Shown here: one piece after another, positions 42,821 to 51,978 of the stretch
Layout: each line of letters begins with the position of its first letter
Numbering within the stretch: position 1 is the stretch's first letter
Assembly: GCA_016860845.1 (NCBI GenBank)
Contig: BOKF01000036.1
Location: 1-64,000 of the forward strand
DNA from: Chloroflexota bacterium
GTDB taxonomy: Bacteria > Chloroflexota > Anaerolineae > 4572-78 > J111
DNA: 64,000 bases
Direction of reading: 5' to 3'
Position numbers and translations under genes: made by a program
The notes under the pieces: model-generated
The model's database searches: none
Told to the model about the DNA's origin: nothing
What the model saw: only the letters and a program-made list of their open reading frames with translations

Positions 42821-42947
42821 CAAAAAGGAGGAGAAGATGAACATGCTTATAGCTTGAGTTAAAGACTACTTAAACACCTAAAATATATCATAGGATTTAT
42901 TTACCTACCTAACGTTAACTCTACGGAATGCATACGCTCGCTTCAGA

Positions 42948-43781
42948 TCAAATGAGTCGTTTCGCCCGAATTGTTGTCGTGAAGCCAGCCAGCGCATCCC
43001 GCCCCGACGATGCCCCAAATTGAGCGACCTCTTCGACCGCCCGGCGAAATGTCTCGACTTCTCCGGCACAGAGGGCTTGAGCCAGCGCATGCCAGGGTTC
43101 GATGAATTCACCTTGAGCCGCAGCCCTCAAAAAAGCGGCGCTCAGCGCGGTTGTCTGAGGCGCAGCTATATTCGCCAATTTAGGCAGCAAGGCGTGGTGT
43201 CCGGTCAGCCACAGCGCAGCCATGACGCCCACCAAAAAATCGTCGCCGGCCGGGGTTAGACCGCTCCCTAATCCAGCCAATTGACTGGCTGCTGCCACCA
43301 CCTCTTTATCCGTTTCACTGCTCTCAGCTTGAGTGATGGCTCGATTTAACCGAGTCGCCGCCTCAGAAAGCCGCCGGCTGGCAGCGAAGCCGGCCTCTGC
43401 GACATTGGGCCAATCCACGTAAGGTTGGATGATACTGGCAATAATTGGGTTCAGGGAGAGAGGCTGGGTGGGACAAACCAATCGAGGTTGCCAGATTTGG
43501 GCAGCCTTTAAATCAATGTGCCAGGAACCGACGCTCAAATTATCGGGGTCGGCTGTAGCACTTGCGCGGGTTGAGAACGACTCAAAACAACCCGGCCGAC
43601 CGGAAATACAAATTGAAAAAGGTCCATTGCCGACCTCCGGCAGGGTCAAAGCGATGACCCTACCGTCCGTATCCACTAAATTACAGGCCCGTTCAAACCG
43701 GCCCAATACTCGACCGGCAAAGGGCCGGAGCTTTAGTTCTTCCAGTAAGGAGCGGGAAATAGACAAGGCAGTGACGATCAT
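42948..43781 (-). CDS. DUF2877 family protein
   Basis: 277 residues. The family core is LAGLGSGLTPAGDDFLVGVM (about 168-187), with AAFLRAAAQGEFIEPWHALA further on and FGASSGRDALAG near the end. The N-terminal half is beta-rich and variable. DUF2877 genes in enterobacteria neighbour carboxylate or purine-ring degradation genes; here there is no such context, so no role can be assigned. No signal or TM segment is seen. The gene is monocistronic, with a terminator downstream. Confidence 0.75.
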   Translation of the reverse strand: MIVTALSISRSLLEELKLRPFAGRVLGRFERACNLVDTDGRVIALTLPEVGNGPFSICISGRPGCFESFSTRASATADPDNLSVGSWHIDLKAAQIWQPRLVCPTQPLSLNPIIASIIQPYVDWPNVAEAGFAASRRLSEAATRLNRAITQAESSETDKEVVAAASQLAGLGSGLTPAGDDFLVGVMAALWLTGHHALLPKLANIAAPQTTALSAAFLRAAAQGEFIEPWHALAQALCAGEVETFRRAVEEVAQFGASSGRDALAGFTTTIRAKRLI

Positions 43782-43928
43782 AACGACGATAACAAAATAA
43801 GACGTGTGGGGAATGGGACACGGATTCGACAGATCTTTCGGATAAAAATGATTAAGATCCGTTTGATCCGTTTAATCCGCGTCCTATAGTGGAGTTTCAA
43901 TGACTCAAAACCTTACTACGAAAGTTAT

Positions 43929-45281
43929 CTACTGGATAGCCGTGGGCGTAGCAGCAGGCCGGGCGCCGATGGGGGTGGGGGTGAGGGTGGCCGTCGCCTC
44001 TGGTTCGTCCGCCGCTTCTGCCTCCGGCTGGCTGCTGCCGCTCGCTTTACCGCTGGCATCGCTCAAACGAGCGTGGGCTACGCCGTCAATCTCGATTTCA
44101 AAATCCAGCGGCACCACTTCAACCCAGGTATTGCCTGGTTTGAGCGGCATCGGCCGGCCGTCGTTGAAAATAAAGTTGGGCGTTTCGCGGCCGTTAGTTT
44201 CCCAGTTACCTTTCAGAATTTTGCCATCACGCAGCAGCCAGGCCGTCCCCAGCCCATTAATATTAATCCGGATAGAGGTTGCGCCGTTGCTATCTTCGAC
44301 AATGTCAGTATCCTGGTGCTCGGCAAAATATATAATGACATTAGTGGCCGAAAGCTGCTTGCCGTCGAAATCCTCCATTGGCTCACCTGTTTTCCAACGA
44401 AGGTAGTTACCACTGGCCGGGTCGTACTGCCACCTGACCTCGCTGGTTTGCTGCGGGTAGGGAATGATAGCCTCTTTGGCGTCGCCGACCGCTTCCCGGG
44501 GCAGGTCGTTAAACTCCGGCTTGGGGTTAAAGACAAAGCCGCGCAGTTTCACATCGGCTTCCAGGTCCTCATTTTGCATGTACTCGCGAGCGGTTACGGC
44601 ATCAAAGGCCAGGCGGGTCTGCCAGCCTTCATTTTCGCGGTAAAAATAGGGCTGCGGGCTAAAAAATTCGTCCAGATTAACCAGGTCAGATTGCGACAGC
44701 TCCCAGCGCACCTCATCCGAGCCGCCGGAGTTGGCCAAGGCGCCCTGGTACTGGGGCACCAGTTGCAGGTTAATCAGCCGGGCCGAGCGAATCGGGGCAA
44801 TCATCTCCGGGTCCTGGCTCAAGAAGATGCCCGTAAAGCGGGTTACCCACCACTCGACAATTTCCTCATAGACAATGTCGGCTTTTTCCAGGGCGACCTG
44901 CTGGATCCCCGGATCATTGCCGATGCGGACCATAATCGGCCGGCGCTTGAGCAGAGCCGGGTCGGTTGCTTTGAGGCCGGTCAGCGGGTTAATATCGGGC
45001 GGGCGATTGGCGGGTGAAGTCTGGTCGGCGCTGACGGTGGTTGTCGGTACTGCCGTGCTGACACCCATCGCTGCCGTGGGGGAGGGAGCTTTGGTCGCCG
45101 GGGTGGTCGGGGTTAAGGTGGCAGTGGGCGCCTCGGTGGAAAAAACGACCACCTCCAATTCCGGGGTAGGGGTGGACACAACAACCGGCGGTTCGCTCGA
45201 ACAGGCGGTCAAGGCCAACAGGATCAAACTCAGCGATAGCAGCAGCATAGACCAGATAGCGCGTATTGATAAACGGCGCAT
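43929..45281 (-). CDS. DUF3048 (YerB-like) lipoprotein
   Basis: 450 residues from the ATG preceded by AAGGAGGAGTC; an upstream ATG lacks a ribosome site. Signal peptide with lipobox LLALTAC, then a Thr/Pro-rich spacer (about 30-90). DUF3048 covers about 95-410: NPLTGL, RPIMVRIGNDPGIQQVALEK ADIVYE (broken here), RLINLQLVPQYQGALANSGG, RWKTGEPMEDF and WLLRDGKILKGNWE. The C-terminal 40 residues are again low-complexity. YerB-type proteins are envelope lipoproteins of unknown activity. It should be processed by the LspA encoded at 25018. Confidence 0.85.
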   Translation of the reverse strand: MRRLSIRAIWSMLLLSLSLILLALTACSSEPPVVVSTPTPELEVVVFSTEAPTATLTPTTPATKAPSPTAAMGVSTAVPTTTVSADQTSPANRPPDINPLTGLKATDPALLKRRPIMVRIGNDPGIQQVALEKADIVYEEIVEWWVTRFTGIFLSQDPEMIAPIRSARLINLQLVPQYQGALANSGGSDEVRWELSQSDLVNLDEFFSPQPYFYRENEGWQTRLAFDAVTAREYMQNEDLEADVKLRGFVFNPKPEFNDLPREAVGDAKEAIIPYPQQTSEVRWQYDPASGNYLRWKTGEPMEDFDGKQLSATNVIIYFAEHQDTDIVEDSNGATSIRININGLGTAWLLRDGKILKGNWETNGRETPNFIFNDGRPMPLKPGNTWVEVVPLDFEIEIDGVAHARLSDASGKASGSSQPEAEAADEPEATATLTPTPIGARPAATPTAIQ

Positions 45282-45378
45282 GACTCCTCCTTGGGTTGGC
45301 AAACTATTGGGCGGGTAACGGCGATTATTATAACACCATCCTAACCTGTCAGCAACCAGTTTCCTGTTTCGCTATGGC

Positions 45379-45406
45379 TTGACAACGGCTGACTTTGCTC
45401 TATGAT
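45379..45406 (+). promoter_or_regulatory. Promoter of the methyltransferase gene
   Basis: A perfect TTGACA (45379-45384), 16 bases, and TATGAT (45401-45406), 24 bases before the start codon. Confidence 0.6.
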
Positions 45407-45429
45407 TAGCGGCGAAAAAGGAGCAGATC

Positions 45430-46353
45430 ATGGTAGATACTATCTTCAGTTCAAGAACCAAAGAAGTTGTCATCGGCGCAGGCCGCCCGTTTGTGATCAT
45501 TGGCGAGCGGATCAACCCAACCGGGCGCAAATTGTTGGCCGCCGAGATGGCCGCCGGCAACTACGAGCGGGTCCGCAGTGACGCTATTGCCCAGGTTGAG
45601 GCCGGGGCGCATATGCTCGACGTGAACGCCGGAATTCCCCTGGCCGATGAGCCGGCAATTTTGGCCGAGGCCATTCAACTGGTCCAGTCCGTGGTGGACA
45701 CGCCCATTTCCATTGACTCTTCCATTATCGAGGCCCTGGAGCGGGGGCTGTCCGTCGTACAGGGCAAACCGCTGCTCAACTCCATCACCGGCGAGGATGA
45801 ACGGCTGGAACGGCTGCTGCCGCTGGTCAAAAAATACGGCTGCGCTTTTATCGGCATCAGCAACGACGAAACCGGCATCAGCGAGGACCCCGACATGCGC
45901 TTCGCCGTCGCCAAAAAGATTGTCGAGCGGGCCATGGATTATGGTATCCCCAAGGCCGACGTGCTGATTGACCCGCTGGTGATGCCCATCGGGGCGATGG
46001 CCAGCGCCGGGCGTTCCGTCTTCCGCATTCTCAATCGCTGCCGGGATGAGTTGGGGGTGAACACCTGCTGCGGCGCATCGAATGTCTCGTTTGGCTTGCC
46101 CAACCGGCCGGCTCTCAATGGCACATTCCTGGCTATGGCCATTTCTAACGGGCTGACCAGCGCCATCACCAACCCCATCGAGCATGAAATCAAGCGGGGC
46201 ATCCAGGCCGCCGACGTTTTTATGGGCCATGACCAGAACTGCCTGACCTGGATCCAGGCCAACCGCCAACCCGCCGCGCCCGGCGACGCCACTGCTGCCA
46301 ATCCCGCCGATCAACGCCGCGAACGCCGTGAACGCCGGCCGAGAAGGGAGTAA
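45430..46353 (+). CDS. Methyltetrahydrofolate:corrinoid methyltransferase-like protein
   Basis: 307 residues of the dihydropteroate-synthase-like TIM barrel family. VIIGERINPTGRK and AHMLDVNAGIPLADE bind the pterin; PISIDSSIIEALERGL, KPLLNSITGE and VLIDPLVMPIG continue the barrel. It is closest in build to AcsE/MetH-type domains that pass a methyl group between methyl-tetrahydrofolate and a cobalamin protein. No corrinoid protein, CO dehydrogenase or methionine synthase gene is nearby, so the partner is elsewhere. The last 35 residues are Arg/Pro-rich. AAGGAG precedes the ATG by six bases. Confidence 0.85.
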   Translation: MVDTIFSSRTKEVVIGAGRPFVIIGERINPTGRKLLAAEMAAGNYERVRSDAIAQVEAGAHMLDVNAGIPLADEPAILAEAIQLVQSVVDTPISIDSSIIEALERGLSVVQGKPLLNSITGEDERLERLLPLVKKYGCAFIGISNDETGISEDPDMRFAVAKKIVERAMDYGIPKADVLIDPLVMPIGAMASAGRSVFRILNRCRDELGVNTCCGASNVSFGLPNRPALNGTFLAMAISNGLTSAITNPIEHEIKRGIQAADVFMGHDQNCLTWIQANRQPAAPGDATAANPADQRRERRERRPRRE

Positions 46354-46385
46354 AGATATGAAGGGAGGGAACTAAGAAACTCATA

Positions 46386-46440
46386 GGAACTGAAGGGAAC
46401 TCAAAAGAGTTACTTTAGTTCCTTCAGTTCCCTTATTTTT
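46386..46440 (+). terminator. Terminator-like inverted repeat
   Basis: GGAACTGAAGGGAACT (46386-46401) faces AGTTCCTTCAGTTCC (46417-46431), then TTATTTTT. A related AGTTCCCTTGAGTTCC motif is at 60164-60184. Confidence 0.65.
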
Positions 46441-46442
46441 CT

Positions 46443-46937
46443 ATGGAAAAATCACAAAACCCAACCCAGTCCGAAAGTGAAGGCGTTTTGTCCGACATCG
46501 CTTACGCTGCCGGCATCATTTTGGCGATTTCTTACCCCGTGCTGGCCATTTCAACCGGGGCACGGGCGATTTTTCAGCTTTTTTTCAAGGCGGATGTTAT
46601 CTATTATTTGCCTCCGGCTCTGAGCGCCGTCGCCGCCGGGTGCTACCTGGGGGCAACCATTGGTTTTGCTGTGCGCCGTAAGTGGGCCTGGTGGGTTTCG
46701 GTGGGGCTGCTGGGCTTCGAAACTTTCCTGACCTTCGTCGTCGGCACGCTCAGCTTCATCTACCCCGACCTCATCGGCCGCACCGTCTGGCGGCACTTCG
46801 GCGCAGATTACGGCTACTTTCCCCTGTTCCAGCCGATTTTGGGATTGATCTGGCTGTTCAGCCCGCCGGTGCTGCGGGCGTATGGAATTGCACGGGGAAA
46901 GCGGGAGGAGAAATCGGTCACGAATTTCACGAATTGA
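46443..46937 (+). CDS. Four-TM membrane protein of unknown function
   Basis: 164 residues. TM helices at about 18-45 ([19 protein letters not shown]), 58-78, 84-106 ([20 protein letters not shown]) and 128-148. [20 protein letters not shown] between the third and fourth helix is the best conserved-looking part. I recognise no family. The final residues ([10 protein letters not shown]) are encoded by a CACGAATTTCACGAATT spacer repeat, so the true C-terminus may once have been shorter. The start lies directly after a terminator-like repeat, with no clear ribosome site. Confidence 0.6.
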   Translation: MEKSQNPTQSESEGVLSDIAYAAGIILAISYPVLAISTGARAIFQLFFKADVIYYLPPALSAVAAGCYLGATIGFAVRRKWAWWVSVGLLGFETFLTFVVGTLSFIYPDLIGRTVWRHFGADYGYFPLFQPILGLIWLFSPPVLRAYGIARGKREEKSVTNFTN

Positions 46938-47007
46938 CTCGAATGAGCTAAACTCCTTTGTAAAAATTCGTGTTAATCATGTCTATGGCAGAAACTCGAG
47001 ATAACTA

Positions 47008-47583
47008 ATGCCAAAATCAAAGCATACCCGTAAAAACAAACGTAGAGCCAGGGTCGGGCCGCCGCCAAAAAGGCGTAGCCTGGCAGGCGTCCAACTCCGT
47101 ACTTTTGAAATCAGGGATGAGATTGACGAAACCTACCTGCCGGGCGTTCCTGATGAACTCGGCAACGCAACTATTATGATGCGCGAGGGTCGCATCGAGG
47201 AAGTTAAAGCTGCCTTCGAAAGCATCATCGAGCGTGAACCCCGCGCCAGAGAAGCCTATCTAAACCTGGCCGTGGCTCATGCGCTCCTGGGCGATGAAAC
47301 CACCGCCGAAGCCCTGATCCGCCAGACGCTGGAGAAATTCCCGAACTACATCATGCCCCGGCTCAACCTGGCCAAACTGCACCTGCGCCGGGGCCAGATT
47401 GAAGAAGCCAAAGAGATGTTATTACCCCTGGATCAGGTGCGTAAATTCACCTCGGTTGAATTTCAAAACTATGCTCTCACCTGGAGTAACGTCCTCAAGG
47501 CCGAGGGGGACCCCGCCGCCGCGCAGTCGTGGGCGAATATGCTTTATGACATCATGGCGAAAAACCCTGAGATGTTCAGGTGA
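47008..47583 (+). CDS. TPR-repeat protein
   Basis: 191 residues. The first 25 are strongly basic (KSKHTRKNKRRARVGPPPKRR), possibly nucleic-acid or ribosome-binding. Two or three tetratricopeptide repeats follow (about 55-170): IEEVKAAFESIIEREPRAR, EAYLNLAVAHALLGDETTAE and PRLNLAKLHLRRGQIEEAKE. The domain should mediate protein-protein contacts. No enzymatic domain or membrane helix is seen. It lies 73 bases before the Uma2 gene on the same strand and could share its transcript. Confidence 0.7.
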   Translation: MPKSKHTRKNKRRARVGPPPKRRSLAGVQLRTFEIRDEIDETYLPGVPDELGNATIMMREGRIEEVKAAFESIIEREPRAREAYLNLAVAHALLGDETTAEALIRQTLEKFPNYIMPRLNLAKLHLRRGQIEEAKEMLLPLDQVRKFTSVEFQNYALTWSNVLKAEGDPAAAQSWANMLYDIMAKNPEMFR

Positions 47584-47656
47584 GACGTTTGACTCCCCGA
47601 TGGAAGCAGGTAAACTTCCACACAGAGGATCAGCAGAATGATGGCGAGGTAAATCT

Positions 47657-48274
47657 ATGGTCACAACCTTTAGCCGGGTGGAAGTAGCAGAGCGGCTCAC
47701 CTCAGCCGACTTTTTTCGCTACGCCCCCGAAGATAAAAAAGCTGAACTTATAGATGGAGTAATGATCGTGCCCCCACCTCCTTTAGATGCCCATGAGCGA
47801 TTACAAATTTTTTTATTGCGCCTTTTAGGTGATTTTGTTGAATTGTTTGATCGGGGTGAAGTACGAGGTTCTCGGACCGCTGTGATATTGGCCGACGATC
47901 AAACCTATGAGCCGGATATTCTGTTTATCACTCGTGAGCGACTCAGCATCATCGAGGAACGGGGAGTTTTTGGCGCACCCGATTTGGTCGTTGAAATTCT
48001 GTCCGCCTCTACCGCTATGTATGACCGGGGACCAAAGTTTCGCATTTACGATCAGGCGAGTGTGCGGGAATTGTGGCTGATTGATCCTTATGGCCCGGCA
48101 GGAACAGAGTTTTACCAACGTCAGGGCAATCGTCTTCAGCCGATTATGCCTGATGAAAACAACTTGATTCATTCCCTCGCCCTGCCCGGTTTCAAGCTAA
48201 ACACCCTCTGGCTCTGGCCCGCCGAGAAGTTTATCCCCATTCGCAATGCTTTGAAAGAGATGGAGCTCTCGTAA
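47657..48274 (+). CDS. Uma2 family (DUF820) endonuclease-like protein
   Basis: 205 residues with the restriction-endonuclease-like DUF820 fold: AELIDGVMIVPPPP, EPDILFITRERL (the D of the PD motif), APDLVVEILSAST (E/D-x-K-type core) and KFRIYDQASVRELWLIDP. Uma2 proteins are very abundant in cyanobacteria and Chloroflexota. They may be nucleases linked to mobile elements, but no role has been shown. A second, broken and unrelated-looking copy is at 51202-51891. GAGGTAAATCT precedes the ATG. Confidence 0.85.
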   Translation: MVTTFSRVEVAERLTSADFFRYAPEDKKAELIDGVMIVPPPPLDAHERLQIFLLRLLGDFVELFDRGEVRGSRTAVILADDQTYEPDILFITRERLSIIEERGVFGAPDLVVEILSASTAMYDRGPKFRIYDQASVRELWLIDPYGPAGTEFYQRQGNRLQPIMPDENNLIHSLALPGFKLNTLWLWPAEKFIPIRNALKEMELS

Positions 48275-48311
48275 CGTTCAAACGTTGAACGTTAGTCTTC
48301 GTCAGCCGTTT

Positions 48312-49646
48312 TCACGGCCCCCAGGTAATCCGCTCGTTGGTCCAATCCCGGTCATCCTTGCCCCAGGGACTGGGATTAGTGTTGATTTTGGATAGATTGA
48401 CCACCTCTTGAGGCGTCCCGCCTGAAAGGGGCACCACCCAAATCCCCCAGTGCCCATCCCGATCCGAGACAAAGGCAACCCAGGCTCCGTCGGGGGAGAC
48501 GGTTGGCAGGCCGTCTTGCGTCTCCGGGCTGTTCGAGAGATTGAGCAGGCCGGTTCCATCCAGGTTGATCGCGTGAGCTTCCCAGTTCTGGGCCAAGCTG
48601 GCCGCGGTGAAAAAGAGCCAGTTGCCCTGGGTGTCGCTGGGACGGGCGTCACTGCCGGCAATGAGGCGCTGCGGTTCGGCATCGCCGGCCGGTTCACGGG
48701 GCGTGGCTCCGGCACTGACCAGGTAAATCCCCTCCTGCCCCTGCTGGTTGTTGAGGTAGGCAATGCGATAATCCGCCGTCCAGACCGGGTAATCGCCGGG
48801 GACGAGCTTGCTTTTGCCGCCCGTATCCCGGCAGCTCTCGCTGTTCTCTTCCAGCGGCCGGAGCACCGAGCAGGGAATAAAGAGGTAGGTCAGGTACTGC
48901 TGGGTCAGGGGATCGGTCAGCATTTGGGGATTAACAAACACGTAGCGGTCGCCTTCGGGACTCCAGAAGGGCAGCCGGTCTTCCGGGGCGTCGCTGACCA
49001 GGCCCAGCCAGGTATTATTGGTATCAAGCCGGCCTAAATTTTCGCCGTTGGGACTGTTTTCGTTGTTGACCAGCAGTTGGCCAGTCTGGGAGAAGTTAGG
49101 CTGGCGGGCGCGGGGCAGCACTCGGAACGGTTCCCCTTTTGGCAATTCGACCATCCAGATGTCGTACTGCCCCAGGCCATCGTCAATTGGGAAGGCGATT
49201 CGACCGGAAAGCGGCGGCGGCGTAGGGGGCAGCGGCGGCGCGGTGGGCGGCGCTGGCGCCAGTGTGGCGACCGGCAAAGGGGTGGCGCTCGGCTGCGTCA
49301 CCTGGTCGCTGGCAATGCGGGCCTCACTTTGGGGAGAGGGTGTGGTGATAGGTGAGTTCTGGCTCTGGGCCGGCGATGGGGATGGGGATGGGGATGGGGA
49401 TGGGGATGGGGATGGGGATGGGGTGACCGTTTCAGTTGGAGTTGAGGTCGCGAGGTAGGCCGGGGTTACCGATACCAGCATTGCTATCACAGCAGTGGGT
49501 GTTACGGTGTTAAATCGAGCGACCTGGATAGCAGGAGTAGGGCTGGGGGTTGAACTCTCTGAAACTAAATTACCTAAGCGGCAGGCCATTGAGACAATGG
49601 CTAAGGCTAAATAAACATTAAAAATTATAAGGTTTTTTCGACTCAA
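48312..49646 (-). CDS. TolB-like beta-propeller lipoprotein
   Basis: 444 residues. Signal peptide with lipobox VSMAC (C22), then a Thr/Pro/Ser-rich spacer to about residue 150 that includes seven Ser-Pro pairs coded by a hexanucleotide repeat. The C-terminal 290 residues form a propeller of WD40-like/PD40 blades: PFWSPEGDRYVFV, PVWTADYRIAYLNN, NWLFFTAAS, LPTVSPDGAWVAFVSDRDG and WGIWVVPLSGG. It is probably a surface-exposed binding protein. Genes on either side do not suggest a ligand. Confidence 0.82.
   Translation of the reverse strand: MSRKNLIIFNVYLALAIVSMACRLGNLVSESSTPSPTPAIQVARFNTVTPTAVIAMLVSVTPAYLATSTPTETVTPSPSPSPSPSPSPSPSPAQSQNSPITTPSPQSEARIASDQVTQPSATPLPVATLAPAPPTAPPLPPTPPPLSGRIAFPIDDGLGQYDIWMVELPKGEPFRVLPRARQPNFSQTGQLLVNNENSPNGENLGRLDTNNTWLGLVSDAPEDRLPFWSPEGDRYVFVNPQMLTDPLTQQYLTYLFIPCSVLRPLEENSESCRDTGGKSKLVPGDYPVWTADYRIAYLNNQQGQEGIYLVSAGATPREPAGDAEPQRLIAGSDARPSDTQGNWLFFTAASLAQNWEAHAINLDGTGLLNLSNSPETQDGLPTVSPDGAWVAFVSDRDGHWGIWVVPLSGGTPQEVVNLSKINTNPSPWGKDDRDWTNERITWGP
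49375..49422 (+). repeat. Eight tandem GATGGG units
   Basis: Perfect hexanucleotide microsatellite within the lipoprotein gene. On the coding strand it specifies Ser-Pro dipeptides in the spacer. Unit changes keep the reading frame and would only alter spacer length. Confidence 0.9.
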
Positions 49647-49706
49647 ATTCCTAACCCAGGCAAGGGGTAGAATATTATACGCTCTAAATTAGATCTCCTT
49701 CACTTA

Positions 49707-51119
49707 TCACCACGCCAATACTTTACCCGGATTCAAGATTCCATTCGGATCAAGCGTCGCCTTGAGCTGGCGCATCAGGTTCAATGCAACCGGGCCGTGC
49801 TCGGCCAGCATGTACTTTTGCTTGCCCAGGCCCACACCGTGCTCGCCGGTGCAGGTGCCGCCCAGGGCCAGGGCGCGTTCGACCAGATGATCGTTGACTT
49901 GAGCAGCGTGAGCACGAGCTTTGTCGTCGCCGGGTGGGAAGAAGATGGCGGTGTGCAGGTTGCCATCGCCGGCATGGCCGATGATCGTACCCTGGCAGTT
50001 CAGCCGGGCCATGATCTGATTGGCGGCGGCGACCAGGGCCGGAAATTGGGAAATCGGCACGGCCACATCGGTCAAGAAGTAAGCATGGCCGGAATAGTAA
50101 CGCTGGGAGGTTTCAAAAAAACGGTGGCGGGCCTGCCACAACCGATTACGCGCCTCGCGGCCGATGCCCGCTTGGAAACTCCGGCCATCGTGCTCCCGGC
50201 AAATTGCCTCAACCAGGGCCAATTCTTCGGCTAACGAGGCTTCACTCGCGCCGCTGAACTCCATGAACAGGGTTGGCGCTACGGTCAGGTCAAAATCGGC
50301 TTCGCTGTTGAGGACGGTCAGGGCCTGGGCATCGAGCAGTTCCAGGGCTGCCGGCTCCAGCCCCGAACCAATAAGAGCGAAGACCACCTCGGCGGCGATC
50401 TCGACGGTAGGGAAGGCGGTGATAACCGCGCTGAAATGCTCCGGCAGGGGCGCCAGCTTCAAAGTCGCCTCGGTCACAATCCCCAGCGTCCCCTCCGAGC
50501 CGACAAACAGGTGGGTCAAATCGTAGCCCGCCGACTGCTTGACCGACCTGGCCCCGGTTCGCAGCATCTCGCCATTAGCCAAAACGACCTCCAGCGCAAG
50601 CACGTTATCGCGGGTGGCGCCGTACTTAACCGTGCGAATCCCAGCGGCGTTGTTGGCGACCATCCCGCCGATGCTGGCATTGGCTCCCGGATCAGGGGCA
50701 AAAAAGAGGCCATGCCGGGCCAGGGTTTTGTTCATATCTTTGTACAGCATACCCGGCTGGACGGTCACTTGAAAATCGGCAGCGTGGATAGCCAGGATAT
50801 GATTCATCTGCTGAAAATCGAGAACAATCCCGCCTTGAACTGGAACAGGGTTACCTTCAAGGCTGGTACCTGCTCCCCATGCCGTTACCGGCAAGCGGGC
50901 CTGGTTGGCATAAGCCAAGATGGCGCTGACTTCGGCGGTGGTCTGCGGCCAGAGTACGAGGTCGGGCAGGTGTTCGGCGTGGGAGGATTGATCGCGGGCG
51001 TGCTGAAGGCGGTCGGCCTGAGTTATGGAAACCCGCTCCGGGCCGACGATGGCTTGCAGAGCGCGAAAAGTTGTCTCCAAGTCAATCCCAGTGATTGAGG
51101 TTAATTCAGTTAAGAGCAT
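49707..51119 (-). CDS. FAD-linked oxidase (GlcD / D-lactate dehydrogenase type)
   Basis: 470 residues from the ATG preceded by AAAGGGGAAG; a start 12 codons upstream is less likely. The FAD-binding PCMH domain (about 40-220) shows WPQTTAEVSAILAYANQ, VTAWGAGTSLEGN, PDPGANASIGGMVANNAAG and GSEGTLGIVTEATLKL. The C-terminal domain (230-470) has FLTDVAVPISQFP, IIGHAGDGNLHTAIFF (metal histidines) and TCTGEHGVGLGK. It oxidises a 2-hydroxy acid such as D-lactate or glycolate and passes electrons to an acceptor. No glcE/glcF partner is present, so it is probably the single-subunit type. Confidence 0.9.
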   Translation of the reverse strand: MLLTELTSITGIDLETTFRALQAIVGPERVSITQADRLQHARDQSSHAEHLPDLVLWPQTTAEVSAILAYANQARLPVTAWGAGTSLEGNPVPVQGGIVLDFQQMNHILAIHAADFQVTVQPGMLYKDMNKTLARHGLFFAPDPGANASIGGMVANNAAGIRTVKYGATRDNVLALEVVLANGEMLRTGARSVKQSAGYDLTHLFVGSEGTLGIVTEATLKLAPLPEHFSAVITAFPTVEIAAEVVFALIGSGLEPAALELLDAQALTVLNSEADFDLTVAPTLFMEFSGASEASLAEELALVEAICREHDGRSFQAGIGREARNRLWQARHRFFETSQRYYSGHAYFLTDVAVPISQFPALVAAANQIMARLNCQGTIIGHAGDGNLHTAIFFPPGDDKARAHAAQVNDHLVERALALGGTCTGEHGVGLGKQKYMLAEHGPVALNLMRQLKATLDPNGILNPGKVLAW

Positions 51120-51201
51120 AGGCTTCCCCTTTAAGGGAGATGGGCAGGCCCACATTTATCAACCTTCCCATCTTCCAACTCTCCCTTCCTCCGCCAAATC
51201 C

Positions 51202-51891
51202 TCAGCCGTTGGCTTTCCCTGACCTTAACCGCTCCAGCTCAGCGCGTAACTGGGCCGCTTCAGCTTCGGCAGCACGGCGGGCCTCGGCTTCGGTTCGACG
51301 GGCCGCTTGCGCTTCAAAAGGGGTTAGCAATTTTTGACCCGTTTGGCTATTCCGCAGCCGCAGCAAATCACCTTCTGGAATGAGGTCTAGCCCGAGTACC
51401 TGGCTCTGAATGACTGCATCCAACACTCGCCCATACTCAGCCGTCCCCTCCTTTGTTTCCAGGTGATAAGCCCACAGGTGCGGTTCCAGGTAGTCGCCAT
51501 AGGGATCATAAATGTAATACTCACTCACCCCCAGCATAGCATACAAAGCCCGCTTGGTACCCAGGTCATCCAGGCGAGTTGAGCGCGAGGTTAGTTCAAA
51601 GACCACCTGGGGTACCTGGCCTTCCTCCCACAATTTATAGATGCGCCGGTTGCCTTTGGGTACGCCTCACACGACAAATACATCGGGCGCAACTACGGCC
51701 GTAGGATTACCTTCCTCATAATACAAAAATAGATTAGCGGCTACGTAAAGCTGCGGATCGTCACGGAAATAATCAAGCAGAGCCTCGCGCAAGTAGGTCA
51801 GTAAGCTGATGTGAAGATCGGTTTCTCCTATAGGACTCCCATCCGACTCTGGATAAATTATCGCTGTTTTGACTTGAGTTATAACGTCCAT
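51202..51891 (-). pseudogene. Uma2 family (DUF820) gene interrupted by an in-frame stop
   Basis: Reading from 51891, the frame gives MDVITQVKTAIIYPESDG and ends APDVFVV, then TGA at 51667-51669. The same frame continues without a break as GVPKGNRRIYKLWEEGQVPQ, VVFELTSRSTRLDDLGTK and a C-terminal Glu/Ala-rich coiled coil to 51202. Relatives have Arg after FVV, so a CGA-to-TGA change would explain the stop. The two halves together are the length of a normal Uma2 protein (229 codons). Downstream translation could restart at an ATG near 51633. It is either a recent pseudogene or a sequencing error. Confidence 0.8.
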
Positions 51892-51978
51892 TGCATGCTG
51901 CTCCTCCCCTGTTAACTTTGAGGTTGGGAATGTGTAAGGGGAATTTTAGATGGTCAACAGCCAACGGTCAATAGTCAA

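Noticed and set aside
42837..42857. Six-codon frame MNMLIA after a perfect AAGGAGG
   Set aside because: Too short to support as a gene. The ribosome-site-like sequence is next to a hairpin and may be a relic of a lost gene or chance.
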